This document shows positions 24,327-33,565 of a stretch of DNA of 64,000 bases, piece by piece. Every line of letters starts with the position of its first letter. The stretch's first letter is position 1. The DNA is from Paenibacillus maysiensis. GTDB lineage: Bacteria > Bacillota > Bacilli > Paenibacillales > Paenibacillaceae. The position numbers were made by a program, and so were the translations under genes. A model generated the notes under the pieces. It saw only the letters and a list, made by a program, of their open reading frames with translations. It searched no databases and was not told the origin of the DNA. The DNA lies in NCBI RefSeq assembly GCF_000520815.1, contig NZ_ASRY01000028.1, positions 1-64,000 on the forward strand, written 5' to 3'.

Positions 24327-24539
24327 TTGAGATGTCCGAATTGTAATTCCAAAGATATCGGCAAAATCGGTTCCCATCAATTTTATTGTTGGGGATGCTT
24401 CATCGAACTTCAAGTGAATGGTGAAAAAATGTCCGTCTACCAAGTGGAAGAGGATGGAACGCTCAGTTCGCTGGACGACCTGTTCTTTGGAGATGACATG
24501 GCACAGCAGGACCTGCCGCAAATCCATGCTTCTTCCTAA
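24327..24539 (+). CDS. Small zinc-ribbon protein of unknown function
   Basis: About 70 residues: an N-terminal zinc ribbon (CPNC ... CWGC, four cysteines spaced like a treble-clef or ribbon fold) and an acidic tail ending DDMAQQDLPQIHASS. I favour TTG 24327 (MRCPNCNSKDIG) because GGGTGAG lies just before it; ATG 24309, overlapping the yrrD stop by eight bases, is the alternative. It is probably translated with yrrD. I do not know a function; similar short proteins are common beside yrrD in Paenibacillaceae as far as I recall. Confidence 0.7.
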   Translation: MRCPNCNSKDIGKIGSHQFYCWGCFIELQVNGEKMSVYQVEEDGTLSSLDDLFFGDDMAQQDLPQIHASS

Positions 24540-24643
24540 GTTCACTCTGGGGTAGGGACAGGCAGTCCATCTAATGTGGTGTGGACTATACCGTTCGGCA
24601 GATGAACGGATAACAGATAGGACCATGCTTGATGAATAACGAA

Positions 24644-24691
24644 GAGGGTGACTCCCGATGGCTGTAATAGCCTGGGAGTCACCCTCTTTTT
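24644..24691 (+). terminator. Terminator of the cymR-iscS-yrrD transcript
   Basis: A perfect 13-bp stem GAGGGTGACTCCC (24644-24656) / GGGAGTCACCCTC (24674-24686) followed by TTTTT. Confidence 0.9.
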
Positions 24692-24752
24692 CATGTAGAT
24701 TCGTGTCTAGATGTATAGCATGCTGTTTATCTGTTTTTTGGGCAGAAATGTT

Positions 24753-26726
24753 TTACAGCTTAAAGCGTTTAACCTCTTCCAGCAGCAGGTCTGCGTGCGA
24801 GTCAAGTTTGGCGGAAAGCTCGGCAATATTGTTCATGGAGTGCCCTTGCTCCTGCACGGAGGAAGCCACCTCCTCGGTGGAAGCTGCGCTTTGCTCAGAT
24901 ACGGCGACTACGCTGGAAATAACATCGGAAATATGTCCGGCGTTTGTACGGAGATGACCAGCCGCAGCGGATACGTCCTCAATCTGGGTAAGCATATGCT
25001 GAGAAGCTCCCCGTATGGACTCGAACGCCAGTCTCGTTGCGGTAGCCGCACGCTCCTGTTCTACTGTTACAGCGAGAGCCTTCTTCATTTCCTCTGCGCT
25101 CCGCAGTCCCGCAACCTTGATCTCCTCCAGCTTGTGCATAATGCTGTCACTGGAACTTCCTGCTTGTTCAGCCAGCTTGCGGACTTCCCCGGCAACGACG
25201 GCAAAGCCGCGTCCGTGTTCCCCGGCGCGGGCTGCTTCAATGGAAGCATTCAGCGCAAGCAGGTTTGTTTGGGTTGCGATATCATGGATGGCCCCCGCCA
25301 GCAGTCCAATATCCTGTGTTTTCAACGTGAGCGAGTCTACAGCTTCACCTACAGCGGTTGTGGTTTGTCTGGACTCGGCTGCAAGCTTCGCTTGACGCTC
25401 CGCTGTTTCGTACCCGGCCAGCACGGCAGAGTCCGTTTCCAGCACGGCGGCTTGGGTTCGCTTGACGCTTTCACCGATCTGGTCGATGGAGCCTGTCATA
25501 TGCGACAGCTTTTCAGAGCCGGAATATACAGCTTCAGCCTGATCACTTGCTCCTTGGGCAAGCTCCTGAACCGCACTGGATATTTGGGATGCAATAGTAC
25601 CGGTATCCTTGGCGTGCTGGTGCATATCATGAGAAGCTGAGCAGACCTCATCAGCCGTATCTGCCACTTTGCGCAGCAAGTGAGAGAGATTATCCGACAT
25701 GATATTAAAATCCGTACCCAAGCTGGCAATTTCATCTTTGCCCTTAATTTCCACACGCGCTGTCATATCCCCTTCAGCCACCCGCTTGGCGTTCGCTTGA
25801 AGCCTCCGAATCGGCTTGATAAAGTTGTTCGCCGCCCAGATCGCCAGTACCATAGCAACGACAAAGATAATAGCAACGATAATGAGCAAATAATTACGAG
25901 TGGAGTAATACTCCTGAAAAGCAATATCTTTTGAAATAGACAAACCTACAATCCAGCCTGTACTGGGCATTTTCTTAAAATAAAGCTGGCGATCACTGCC
26001 ATTGTAGTTGTAGTCGGCTTTTCCCGAAGGGGCGCTGAGCAGGGCCGCCGTGGATGAACCCAACTCGGGCGTATCCTTGAGATTTTTACCAGCCAGCTTG
26101 CTGTCCGGATGCGCGACGACAACTCCATTCTGGTCAATCAGAAATGCGTAGCCTAATCCGTTCAGGTTTATGTTTTTAATGATTTTTGTCATGTCGTTTA
26201 ACATAATATCTTCACTGATCACCCCAGTGATAGAGCCATTGGAGTCCTTGAGAGGCTTTGCAATGGAAATGGTGAAGTCCTGGCTTCCTGCATCAATGTA
26301 CGGTGAGGAATAATACAATTCCCCCTTGGTTTTGGCATCCTTGTACCACGGACGTGTGCGAGGATCGTAGCCCGCATCAGACCAGCCGGAGCCACCCCAG
26401 TAGGTTCCATCCTCAAATCCTGCATAAATGTTGGAAATAGCTTGATCTTTATAATTCTGAAAGGCTGCCTTCAGTGAAGCCACTTTGGCATCTGATGAAA
26501 TATCGCTGGATTGCAGCCCAGCAGCCAGTGTTTCGATAATTTTGGCGTTTCCGTGTGTCCATCCGTCGAGCTGGTTGACGGTCTCGGAGACTTTGCTATT
26601 CATAAGCTCTTGGATATCATGGTTAGCCTGATTTTTAATGCTTGTCAGGGCAATCACGGACAAAGGTCCTGCTGAAACGACAACAATGCAGGTAAAAAGG
26701 AGAATAAGCTTCATTTTCAAATTCAT
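24753..26726 (-). CDS. Methyl-accepting chemotaxis protein with Cache sensor
   Basis: A 657-residue receptor: TM1 (~7-28), an extracellular double-Cache domain (~35-275; [32 protein letters not shown] is the ligand-pocket region, here cited only by its ends at about 130-165), TM2 (~280-300), HAMP (~303-355) and a long cytoplasmic signalling domain with the hairpin tip around [20 protein letters not shown]. Cache receptors of this kind in Bacillus sense amino acids or organic acids. A sigma-D-like promoter lies upstream, as expected for motility genes. It is monocistronic. The ligand is unknown. Confidence 0.9.
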   Translation of the reverse strand: MNLKMKLILLFTCIVVVSAGPLSVIALTSIKNQANHDIQELMNSKVSETVNQLDGWTHGNAKIIETLAAGLQSSDISSDAKVASLKAAFQNYKDQAISNIYAGFEDGTYWGGSGWSDAGYDPRTRPWYKDAKTKGELYYSSPYIDAGSQDFTISIAKPLKDSNGSITGVISEDIMLNDMTKIIKNINLNGLGYAFLIDQNGVVVAHPDSKLAGKNLKDTPELGSSTAALLSAPSGKADYNYNGSDRQLYFKKMPSTGWIVGLSISKDIAFQEYYSTRNYLLIIVAIIFVVAMVLAIWAANNFIKPIRRLQANAKRVAEGDMTARVEIKGKDEIASLGTDFNIMSDNLSHLLRKVADTADEVCSASHDMHQHAKDTGTIASQISSAVQELAQGASDQAEAVYSGSEKLSHMTGSIDQIGESVKRTQAAVLETDSAVLAGYETAERQAKLAAESRQTTTAVGEAVDSLTLKTQDIGLLAGAIHDIATQTNLLALNASIEAARAGEHGRGFAVVAGEVRKLAEQAGSSSDSIMHKLEEIKVAGLRSAEEMKKALAVTVEQERAATATRLAFESIRGASQHMLTQIEDVSAAAGHLRTNAGHISDVISSVVAVSEQSAASTEEVASSVQEQGHSMNNIAELSAKLDSHADLLLEEVKRFKL

Positions 26727-26781
26727 AAAAATACCCCCGATGATTCAGAAATGTGAAAATTTAAGATAGTTCTTTTTATGT

Positions 26782-26808
26782 ATATCGTCAGACGTAATCA
26801 CTTTGTTA
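26782..26808 (-). promoter_or_regulatory. Sigma-D-like promoter of the chemoreceptor gene
   Basis: On the minus strand TAAC, 15 bases, then GACGATAT; the flagellar sigma factor consensus is TAAA-N15-GCCGATAT. It is ~60 bases before the receptor start. Confidence 0.5.
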
Positions 26809-26936
26809 ATCATTTTCAGTCGTTTTCATATTTTTTTACAATGGTTATTTTTGGGTGCCTTCAGATCTACAGGAAGGATTAAAGTAAAGGTACAGGCATA
26901 TACTTAAAAGAGGCTAGTCCGGTAAGGGGGCACGGT

Positions 26937-28004
26937 ATGGAGCAATTAACGAAAAGCAGGCTGTTCCGATACGGAATATGGACACTGCTGGGACTCGTCA
27001 TTCTGTATTTTATCTGGCTGCTGCGGCCTTTGTTTTTGCATCTGTATGATTTTCTGAAAACGATTATTGCGCCATTTGCGGTGGCGATGATTATTTCCTA
27101 TGTGCTTAATCCTGTGGTCAATATGCTGGGCGGACGCAAGGTACCTCGAAGTGTAGCCGTTCTGCTCATTTATGCCGTATTTTTGGGCAGCCTCGTCGTC
27201 ATTCTGATGAACCTGATTCCGATGTTTATTGAACAACTGGATGAGCTGAATGAGCACCTGCCCGAGCTGACCATGCATGCACAGGGATTAATGACGAACA
27301 TGGACGGAAGTATTTTACCCCAAGGGGTACGCTCGGGCATGAATCAGTGGTTTTTTCAACTCGAAAATCGGATGGCTACAGGCATTGCGGCTTTTATGGA
27401 TAACATCGGCGGGATGATCAATATGTTGTTCAATGTGTTCATTGTGCCATTTCTCATTTTTTATATTTTAAAGGATTTCGATGTGTTCGAACGGGCTATT
27501 GTGTCTTATCTCCCGCGATCCCGCCGCAAGGCCATTGTAACGGTGCTCAAGGAAATTGATCAGGCGCTTGGTAACTATGTACGTGGACAACTGCTGGTGT
27601 GCGTCATTATTGGGGTGATGGCCTATATCGGATATATGCTGATTGGCATGCCTTATGCGCTGCTGCTGGCAGGAGTGGTGGCTGTGTTCAATATCGTGCC
27701 GTATTTAGGCCCGTTTTTGGGGGCTGCTCCGGCGGTTGTTATGGCTTCTACGGTTTCTTTTAAAATGGTGCTGCTGGTCATAGTCGTCAACACCTGTATT
27801 CAAGTACTGGAAAGTAACGTCATTTCTCCCCAGGTGGTTGGACGAACCTTGCATTTGCATCCGATTGCCATCATTTTCGCACTGCTGGTGGGCGGGGAAA
27901 TAGCAGGAATAACCGGGTTAATTTTAGCGGTTCCGGTGATGGCGGTCTTGAAGGTGGCGCTTCAGCATTTTTTTGCTTATTACGTGAAGCGCAAAACGAT
28001 CTGA
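26937..28004 (+). CDS. AI-2E family (UPF0118) membrane protein, YrrI-like
   Basis: A 355-residue protein with about seven to eight membrane helices and the family's central hydrophilic region. Conserved pieces include PFAVAMIISYVLNPVV, PFLIFYILKDFD, YVRGQLLVCVIIGVM and the C-terminal FNIVPYLGPFLGAAPA and ESNVISPQVVG. Members include the E. coli AI-2 exporter TqsA and Na+/H+ antiporters, so substrate cannot be inferred. Position directly before alaS matches yrrI in B. subtilis. Confidence 0.85.
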   Translation: MEQLTKSRLFRYGIWTLLGLVILYFIWLLRPLFLHLYDFLKTIIAPFAVAMIISYVLNPVVNMLGGRKVPRSVAVLLIYAVFLGSLVVILMNLIPMFIEQLDELNEHLPELTMHAQGLMTNMDGSILPQGVRSGMNQWFFQLENRMATGIAAFMDNIGGMINMLFNVFIVPFLIFYILKDFDVFERAIVSYLPRSRRKAIVTVLKEIDQALGNYVRGQLLVCVIIGVMAYIGYMLIGMPYALLLAGVVAVFNIVPYLGPFLGAAPAVVMASTVSFKMVLLVIVVNTCIQVLESNVISPQVVGRTLHLHPIAIIFALLVGGEIAGITGLILAVPVMAVLKVALQHFFAYYVKRKTI

Positions 28005-28043
28005 TTTCGTCCATATACCGTATGTATCTTGTCTGAAATCGCG

Positions 28044-28072
28044 TTGACACGGCTAAATGACACGGATATACT
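28044..28072 (+). promoter_or_regulatory. Vegetative promoter of alaS
   Basis: TTGACA (28044-28049), a 17-base spacer and TATACT (28067-28072). Transcription should start near 28079, placing the T-box leader in the 5' UTR. Confidence 0.85.
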
Positions 28073-28078
28073 GAATTG

Positions 28079-28298
28079 AGTATGTTTAAATGTGTTTATC
28101 CAGTAGGGAAAGCTCATTTCGGAGTGCGGCTGAACCCGCCGGGATGCTCCCGTTACCAGTGAAAACAAGGCGATCGCTCGTCCGTTAATCAGATGTTGGG
28201 TGCGCAGCTTGCGCATGTAGCATTTCGTACAGAGGGGACGACGATAACCAGGGTGGTACCGCGATACAATCGTCCCTGATCCGTTCAGGGGCGTTTTT
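28079..28298 (+). ncRNA. T-box riboswitch controlling alaS
   Basis: The leader contains the exact T-box motif AGGGTGGTACCGCG (28250-28263) followed by a terminator stem CGTCCCTG (28271-28278) / CAGGGGCG (28286-28293) and five T residues; GGGGACGA upstream can pair with TCGTCCC as the antiterminator alternative. Uncharged alanyl tRNA would bind a GCN specifier in stem I; GCT occurs at 28129 and 28112, and I cannot settle which is used without a fold. Known function of the family: readthrough when charged tRNA is scarce. Confidence 0.9.
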
Positions 28299-28355
28299 CT
28301 GTTTTTTATGGCCTGTGCCAAGTACAAGTGACACCATAATTAGGAGGCTACTTAA

Positions 28356-30989
28356 ATGAAAGCTAGTGAAATCCGCTCCAAATGGCTGGAGTTTTTTGAA
28401 AGTAAGGGACATGTGATTGAACCAAGCGCACCGCTTGTTCCGCATAAAGATCCTTCCCTGCTGTGGATTAATGCGGGTATGGCGCCGCTTAAGCCTTATT
28501 TTGACGGACGTGTGAAGCCTGAAAATCCGCGTATCGCCAATTCGCAAAAATGTATTCGCACGAATGACATTGAAAATGTCGGCAAAACGCGCCGTCACCA
28601 CACCTTTTTCGAAATGCTCGGTAATTTTTCGATTGGCGACTATTTTAAGGAAGAAGCCATTGTGTGGGCGTGGGAGTTTCTGACTGATCCGAAGTGGATC
28701 GGCTTTGACCCGGAGCGTCTGGCTGTAACCGTGTATCCTGAGGATGAGGAAGCGTACAAGCTGTGGAACGAAAAGGTGGGGCTTCCTGCTGAACGTATCA
28801 TCAAACTGGAAGAAAACTTCTGGGATATCGGCGAAGGGCCTTGTGGACCTTGTACGGAAATTTTTTATGATCGCGGCGAAGCTTACGGCAGCGACATGAC
28901 GGACCCTGAAATGTACCCGGGCGGGGAAAACGAGCGTTATCTGGAAGTATGGAACCTCGTATTCTCACAATTCAACCATAACAAGGATGGCAGCTACACG
29001 CCGCTTCCGAACAAAAATATTGATACAGGCGCCGGATTGGAGCGTTTTGCATCCATTTTGCAAAATGTGGATTCCAACTTCGATACGGATATTTTCCAAC
29101 CGATTATTCAGAAAACAGCCGCTATGGCAGGGGTTAAATATAACGAAAATGTGGACAGCGATGTGGCTCTCAAAGTGATTGCCGACCATATTCGTACCGT
29201 AGCTTTTGCGATTGGTGACGGTGTACTGCCTTCCAACGAAGGCCGTGGTTATGTTATCCGTCGTTTGCTACGCCGTGCTGTGCGTTACGGAAAAATGCTG
29301 GGCATGAACCGTCCATTTATGTTTGAACTGGTGGAAACGGTGGGGGATGTCATGGGCGTGTACTACCCTGAGGTGGTGGACAAGCGTGATTTCATCATCA
29401 AGGTGATCAAAACAGAAGAGGAACGCTTCCACGAAACGCTGACGGATGGATTAGCTATTTTGGCTGATATCAGTGCTCAGGCAAAAGCGGAAGGTCGCGA
29501 GGTCATCAGTGGAGCGGACGCTTTTAAACTGTATGATACGTATGGTTTCCCATTCGATCTCACGGAGGATTATGCGGACGAGCAAGGCTTAAAAGTAGAC
29601 CGTGAAGGCTTTGATGAAGCGATGCAGGAGCAACGGCAACGTGCGCGTGACGCTCATCAGGACAATGCCAGCATGAAGATTCAGGGTGGAGCCTTGTCTG
29701 ATCTGGCGGTTAAAAGCGATTTTGTTGGATATAATGACCTTGTAACCGAGTCTAAAATTGTGGCTATTGTATATGAAGATGTGCTGGTGGATAGTGTTAG
29801 TGAAGGACAGACTTGTCAGGTTGTGCTGGACGTGACTCCTTTTTATGCTGAAAGCGGCGGACAGGTTAGTGACCATGGCTTGCTGCGCGGGGGTACGGTA
29901 ACGGCGAAGGTCGAAGGACTGTTCAAGGCACCTCAAGGCCAACATGTACATCAGGTCGTCGTCGAAGCTGGTGAGCTGAACGTTGGCGATACGGTGAAAG
30001 CGGAAGTAGACCAAGCATCTCGCGGCGAAATTGAAAAAAATCATACCGCTACGCATTTGCTTCACAAAGCGCTTAAGGAAGTACTGGGTGACCATGTCAA
30101 TCAGGCGGGTTCTTTGGTAGAGCCTGGGCGTCTGCGTTTTGACTTCTCCCATTTTGGAAGCATTACACCAGAAGAGCTGGCAGATATTGAGCTGCGGGTA
30201 AACCGTGCCATCTGGAGCCAACTGGATGTTAATATTGAACTGAAACCGATTGATGAAGCCAAGGCTCTTGGAGCGATGGCGCTGTTCGGTGAAAAATATG
30301 GAGATATCGTTCGTGTCGTCAAGGTAGGCGATTACAGCATTGAGCTGTGCGGCGGCTGTCATGTGAGCAACACCTCACAAATCGGACTGTTCAAGCTTGT
30401 CAGCGAGAGCGGCATCGGATCGGGTGTTCGCCGGATTGAAGCGGTGACCGGACGCGTTGGCTTTGAATATATGGAAGGCCAGTTGGAGCTGCTAAAAGTA
30501 TCGGCAGGTCTGGTGAAGTCCAAGCTGTCCGAGGTGCCAAGACGCATCGAATCCTTGCAGCAGCAAATTAAAGACCTCAGTCGTGAAAATGAATCGCTGC
30601 AAAGCAAGCTGAGTGTTATTGAAGCGGGTCAGTTGACCGATCAGGTCGTGCAAGCTGGCGGAGTGCAGCTGTTGGCTGCACGCGTGCAGGCTTCCAGTAT
30701 GGATGCGCTGCGTGCGATTGCCGATGAGCTGAAAGGCAAGCTTCCGGCTGCTGTGCTGGTGCTCGGGGCTGCGATGGACGACAAAGTCAATTTTGTCGTA
30801 GCTGTACCGGCAGAGCATACCAAGGCCGGGCTTCATGCAGGCAAGCTTGTGAAGGAAATCGCTGCGGTATGTGGCGGTGGTGGGGGTGGTCGTCCGGATA
30901 TGGCGCAAGCCGGAGGCAAGGATGCCAGCAAGCTGGACGAAGCGCTCGTGCGCGCCCGTGAATTGGTAGTGGCGGCTTCTCAAGGATAA
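28356..30989 (+). CDS. alaS: Alanine-tRNA ligase
   Basis: An 877-residue class II synthetase of standard length. The catalytic domain opens with [14 protein letters not shown] and contains [25 protein letters not shown] (by ends only: residues ~69-93). The editing domain carries [11 protein letters not shown] and CGGCHVSN zinc/editing residues; the C-Ala domain ends with a glycine-rich [17 protein letters not shown]. It charges tRNA-Ala and hydrolyses mischarged Ser/Gly-tRNA. It is controlled by the T-box leader immediately upstream. Confidence 0.98.
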   Translation: MKASEIRSKWLEFFESKGHVIEPSAPLVPHKDPSLLWINAGMAPLKPYFDGRVKPENPRIANSQKCIRTNDIENVGKTRRHHTFFEMLGNFSIGDYFKEEAIVWAWEFLTDPKWIGFDPERLAVTVYPEDEEAYKLWNEKVGLPAERIIKLEENFWDIGEGPCGPCTEIFYDRGEAYGSDMTDPEMYPGGENERYLEVWNLVFSQFNHNKDGSYTPLPNKNIDTGAGLERFASILQNVDSNFDTDIFQPIIQKTAAMAGVKYNENVDSDVALKVIADHIRTVAFAIGDGVLPSNEGRGYVIRRLLRRAVRYGKMLGMNRPFMFELVETVGDVMGVYYPEVVDKRDFIIKVIKTEEERFHETLTDGLAILADISAQAKAEGREVISGADAFKLYDTYGFPFDLTEDYADEQGLKVDREGFDEAMQEQRQRARDAHQDNASMKIQGGALSDLAVKSDFVGYNDLVTESKIVAIVYEDVLVDSVSEGQTCQVVLDVTPFYAESGGQVSDHGLLRGGTVTAKVEGLFKAPQGQHVHQVVVEAGELNVGDTVKAEVDQASRGEIEKNHTATHLLHKALKEVLGDHVNQAGSLVEPGRLRFDFSHFGSITPEELADIELRVNRAIWSQLDVNIELKPIDEAKALGAMALFGEKYGDIVRVVKVGDYSIELCGGCHVSNTSQIGLFKLVSESGIGSGVRRIEAVTGRVGFEYMEGQLELLKVSAGLVKSKLSEVPRRIESLQQQIKDLSRENESLQSKLSVIEAGQLTDQVVQAGGVQLLAARVQASSMDALRAIADELKGKLPAAVLVLGAAMDDKVNFVVAVPAEHTKAGLHAGKLVKEIAAVCGGGGGGRPDMAQAGGKDASKLDEALVRARELVVAASQG

Positions 30990-31086
30990 AGTTCGATAAT
31001 TTTTGCGGAATTTTGGAAAAAACCGAACTTAGACATTTCCTTGAAGGGCTCTGCTTATGGTATGATGTATAAGAATAAGCTGGCAT

Positions 31087-31104
31087 AAACATGTACACAT
31101 GTTT
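31087..31104. promoter_or_regulatory. 18-bp palindrome upstream of ireB
   Basis: AAACATGT-AC-ACATGTTT, with perfectly complementary 8-bp arms, ends ten bases before the ireB ribosome site and follows a TGGTATGAT extended -10-like box (31058-31066). Confidence 0.45.
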
Positions 31105-31125
31105 TGTGGAAGCGAGGTGTCAACA

Positions 31126-31386
31126 GTGGATTCCATGGACAAAACGGTCAAATTTAATGTCAAGGCGGATGAGAAGGAAGCTTCTGCTCAGGAGATTTTG
31201 TTGACCGTATATGATGCTTTGGTGGAAAAAGAATACAATCCGATTAATCAGATTGTCGGGTATTTGTTGTCAGGAGATCCGGCTTATGTGCCACGGCATA
31301 ATAATGCCAGAAGCCTGGTACGCAAAAAAGAACGCGATGAATTGATTGAAGAGCTGGTTCGTTTCTATCTGGCCAAGCACCGTTAG
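31126..31386 (+). CDS. IreB family regulatory phosphoprotein
   Basis: An 86-residue protein of the UPF0297/IreB family (YrzL): [36 protein letters not shown] and [13 protein letters not shown] are diagnostic. In Enterococcus faecalis IreB is phosphorylated by the PASTA kinase IreK and affects cephalosporin resistance; elsewhere its role is little known. GTG 31126 is preferred, six bases after GAGGTG; the Thr in DKTVKF is the region phosphorylated in IreB. The gene heads the conserved ireB-ruvX-yrzB cluster. Confidence 0.9.
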   Translation: MDSMDKTVKFNVKADEKEASAQEILLTVYDALVEKEYNPINQIVGYLLSGDPAYVPRHNNARSLVRKKERDELIEELVRFYLAKHR

Positions 31387-31395
31387 GAGACAGGC

Positions 31396-31812
31396 ATGAA
31401 AGTAATGGGATTGGATTACGGGGACCGCCGAATCGGGGTCGCCGTAAGTGATGCCTTCGGCTGGACCGCCCAAGGATTGGAAGTCATAGAACGACGCGGT
31501 GACGACAGTGAGTTCGGTAAGATTGCAAATCTGGTCCGTGACAATGAGGTCGGCGAGGTTGTAGTAGGCTTGCCGAAAAACATGAACGGTACCGTGGGTC
31601 CACGCGGTGAGATTTGCATTGAGTTTGCTAACCGACTCAAGGAGTTACTGGGTTTACCCGTTCACCTTTGGGATGAACGGCTGACGACGCGTTCGGCAGA
31701 GCGCACGCTCCTGGAGGCCGACGTCAGCCGAAAAAAACGCAAGCAGGTGGTAGACAAACTGGCCGCAAGCCTGATCTTGCAAAACTATTTGGACGCACAC
31801 AGTACAAGGTGA
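31396..31812 (+). CDS. ruvX: Holliday junction resolvase-like protein YqgF/RuvX
   Basis: A 138-residue RNase H-fold protein with the catalytic Asp in MGLDYGDRRIGVAVSD, a central VVGLPKNMNGTVGPRG and the second acidic region LWDERLTTRSAERTL. Members act in 16S rRNA 5'-end processing (E. coli YqgF) and have junction-cleaving activity in some species. The gene lies nine bases after ireB, as in nearly all Firmicutes. Confidence 0.95.
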   Translation: MKVMGLDYGDRRIGVAVSDAFGWTAQGLEVIERRGDDSEFGKIANLVRDNEVGEVVVGLPKNMNGTVGPRGEICIEFANRLKELLGLPVHLWDERLTTRSAERTLLEADVSRKKRKQVVDKLAASLILQNYLDAHSTR

Positions 31813-31825
31813 GGGGGATTTCGTA

Positions 31826-32128
31826 ATGGCTGAAAATCAAGTGGGTATGGAAGAAGAGCCGGAAATTATTTACATTGCCGATGACGAGGGCAACGAGGAA
31901 GAGTTCGAGGTCATTATGAAGTTTGAGGTAGACGGTTCCGAAGCGAAGTACATGATGGTTGCGCCAGTGGACCCTGAAGCCGACGAGTCCGATGTGTACG
32001 CCTTCCGTTACGAGGAAGAAGGCGATGATATTAAATTGTTTGTGATCCAAGACGATGCCGAATGGGAAATCGTTGAAGAGACCTTTAATACATTTGTGGA
32101 AGAAGAGGACGAGGAAGACGGGAAATGA
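31826..32128 (+). CDS. DUF1292 protein (YrzB), first copy
   Basis: A very acidic 100-residue protein: EEPEIIYIADDEGNEEEFEVIMKFE, a YMMVAP segment and FRYEEEGDDIKLFVIQDDAEWEIVEETFNTF. The family is universal in the ireB-ruvX cluster of Firmicutes but has no proven function. The stop overlaps the ATG of a related second gene (ATGA). Confidence 0.88.
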   Translation: MAENQVGMEEEPEIIYIADDEGNEEEFEVIMKFEVDGSEAKYMMVAPVDPEADESDVYAFRYEEEGDDIKLFVIQDDAEWEIVEETFNTFVEEEDEEDGK

Positions 32129-32430
32129 CGAACTATTCACGTGAAGACCTGAGCTGGACCTCTGATTTGAAGGAAGCGTTCGGCGGCGATGTAGAGCTAC
32201 AGGATGAACAGGGCCGTGCGGTACGCATGGAACTGGAAGCAGAGTTCAAGGTAGGAGAGCAACGGTACGCCGTATTGCGTAAACCTGGAGCTGCTGAAGG
32301 CGAGCATGAGCTGTATCATGTGAGCCCATCCCCGGAAGGTGAAATTTCCATCACCACGATTGAGGATGACGATGAGTGGGAAGATATTTCCGAGCTGTAT
32401 GATGAATGCACGTTGCCGGAAGAGCTGTAA
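32125..32430 (+). CDS. DUF1292-like protein, second copy
   Basis: A 101-residue acidic protein that aligns with its upstream neighbour in outline: acidic start, VELQDEQGRAVRMELEAEFKV, YAVLRKPG in place of YMMVAP, and DDDEWEDISELYDE at the end like DDAEWEIVEETFN. It is therefore a diverged tandem paralogue, translated by a four-base overlap. Function is unknown. A clear terminator follows. Confidence 0.8.
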   Translation: MTNYSREDLSWTSDLKEAFGGDVELQDEQGRAVRMELEAEFKVGEQRYAVLRKPGAAEGEHELYHVSPSPEGEISITTIEDDDEWEDISELYDECTLPEEL

Positions 32431-32458
32431 GGTCTGGATAACGAGGAGATCAAACCTG

Positions 32459-32484
32459 AAAGGGCGGACCAGTCCGCCCTTTTT
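32459..32484 (+). terminator. Terminator after the DUF1292 pair
   Basis: AAAGGGCGGA-CCAG-TCCGCCCTTT stem-loop followed by further T residues; perfect 10-bp stem. Confidence 0.85.
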
Positions 32485-32507
32485 GGCTGTGAAGGAGTTG
32501 GGTAGAA

Positions 32508-33554
32508 GTGAAGCGAAGGACGACGTTGGTTACGTTGCTTCTATTGTTTGTGATCATAGCAGGCGGAGCAACTCTATATATTTGGAATGCCATGCAGCCT
32601 GTCCAGACGAAGACGCAGCCGGTTGCATTTACAGTAGTGAAGGGAATGGGTACATCCGCTATAGCAGATACGCTGGAGCAAAAGGGACTCATACGTAATG
32701 CGCTCGTGTTTAAGGCCTATCTTAAATTCAAACAGCAAGGCAGCACATTTAAGGCCGGAAAATATGAGGCTCAGCCTGGTGTTACCTTCGATCAGCTGAT
32801 TGCCAAGCTCTCGGCAGGAGATGTTGTGAAAGAGGAAATGATCCGTTTTACGATACCGGAAGGATTTACGATCAGACAGATGGCTGATAAGCTGCAAAAG
32901 GAAGGACTGGCAGACCGGCAGCAATTTTTGCAGCTGGCCAACGATCCGTCCGCTTTTGACGTCGCGCTGGTGCGGGACATTCCAAAGCAGGCGGGGCTTC
33001 GCTATGCGCTGGAAGGCTATCTTTTCCCGGAAACCTATGAGCTGAAAAAGGGCAGTACGACCAAAGATATTATACAGGCGATGCTGGAACAGACGCAAAA
33101 ACGGCTGGAGACTGTTCCCGATTTGGACGCCAAGCTGAAAGAGCGGGATGAAACGCTGCATCAACTGCTGACCGTTGCTTCTCTGGTGGAGCGCGAGGTG
33201 GTTGTGGATAATGAACGGCCTGTCGTGGCTGGCGTTATTTATAACCGGCTCAAGCAGGATAAGAAGCTGGAAATTGATGCTACCGTTCAATATATGCTGG
33301 ACAAGCAAAAGGAACGGCTGTACTACAAGGATTTAGCTGTAGAAAGCCCATATAATACGTATTTGCATCAGGGACTTCCACCGGGGCCGATTGCAAGTCC
33401 CAGTCTGAAATCAGTGGTGGCGGCTTTGCAGCCGGACGCTACGGATTATTTATTTTATGTGACCAAAAAAGACGGAACACACGGACATTTGTTTGCCAAG
33501 ACATATAAAGAACATTTGCATAATATTCAGGTAAGCAACCGTAAGACAAATTAG
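32508..33554 (+). CDS. mltG: Endolytic murein transglycosylase
   Basis: A 348-residue membrane-anchored protein: a short cytosolic RKR start, one TM (~8-28), a LysM-like subdomain (~45-130; PVAFTVVKGMGTSAIADTL) and the YceG catalytic domain with EGYLFPETYEL and the catalytic Glu in LLTVASLVEREVVVDNE; RLPPG-type ending LHQGLPPGPIASPS. It cleaves nascent glycan strands in the outer leaflet space and sets chain length during elongation. GTG start with GGAG upstream. Next gene follows after 11 bases, so co-transcription is likely. Confidence 0.93.
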   Translation: MKRRTTLVTLLLLFVIIAGGATLYIWNAMQPVQTKTQPVAFTVVKGMGTSAIADTLEQKGLIRNALVFKAYLKFKQQGSTFKAGKYEAQPGVTFDQLIAKLSAGDVVKEEMIRFTIPEGFTIRQMADKLQKEGLADRQQFLQLANDPSAFDVALVRDIPKQAGLRYALEGYLFPETYELKKGSTTKDIIQAMLEQTQKRLETVPDLDAKLKERDETLHQLLTVASLVEREVVVDNERPVVAGVIYNRLKQDKKLEIDATVQYMLDKQKERLYYKDLAVESPYNTYLHQGLPPGPIASPSLKSVVAALQPDATDYLFYVTKKDGTHGHLFAKTYKEHLHNIQVSNRKTN

Positions 33555-33565
33555 GAGGTGAGCCT

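Noticed and set aside
24711-25640. 309-codon plus-strand frame opposite the chemoreceptor
   Set aside because: It is the antisense shadow of the receptor's signalling domain, with no ribosome site.
30989-31030. Terminator after alaS (AAGTTCG / CGAACTT)
   Set aside because: Seven-base arms without a T tract and a 28-base loop; too weak to call.
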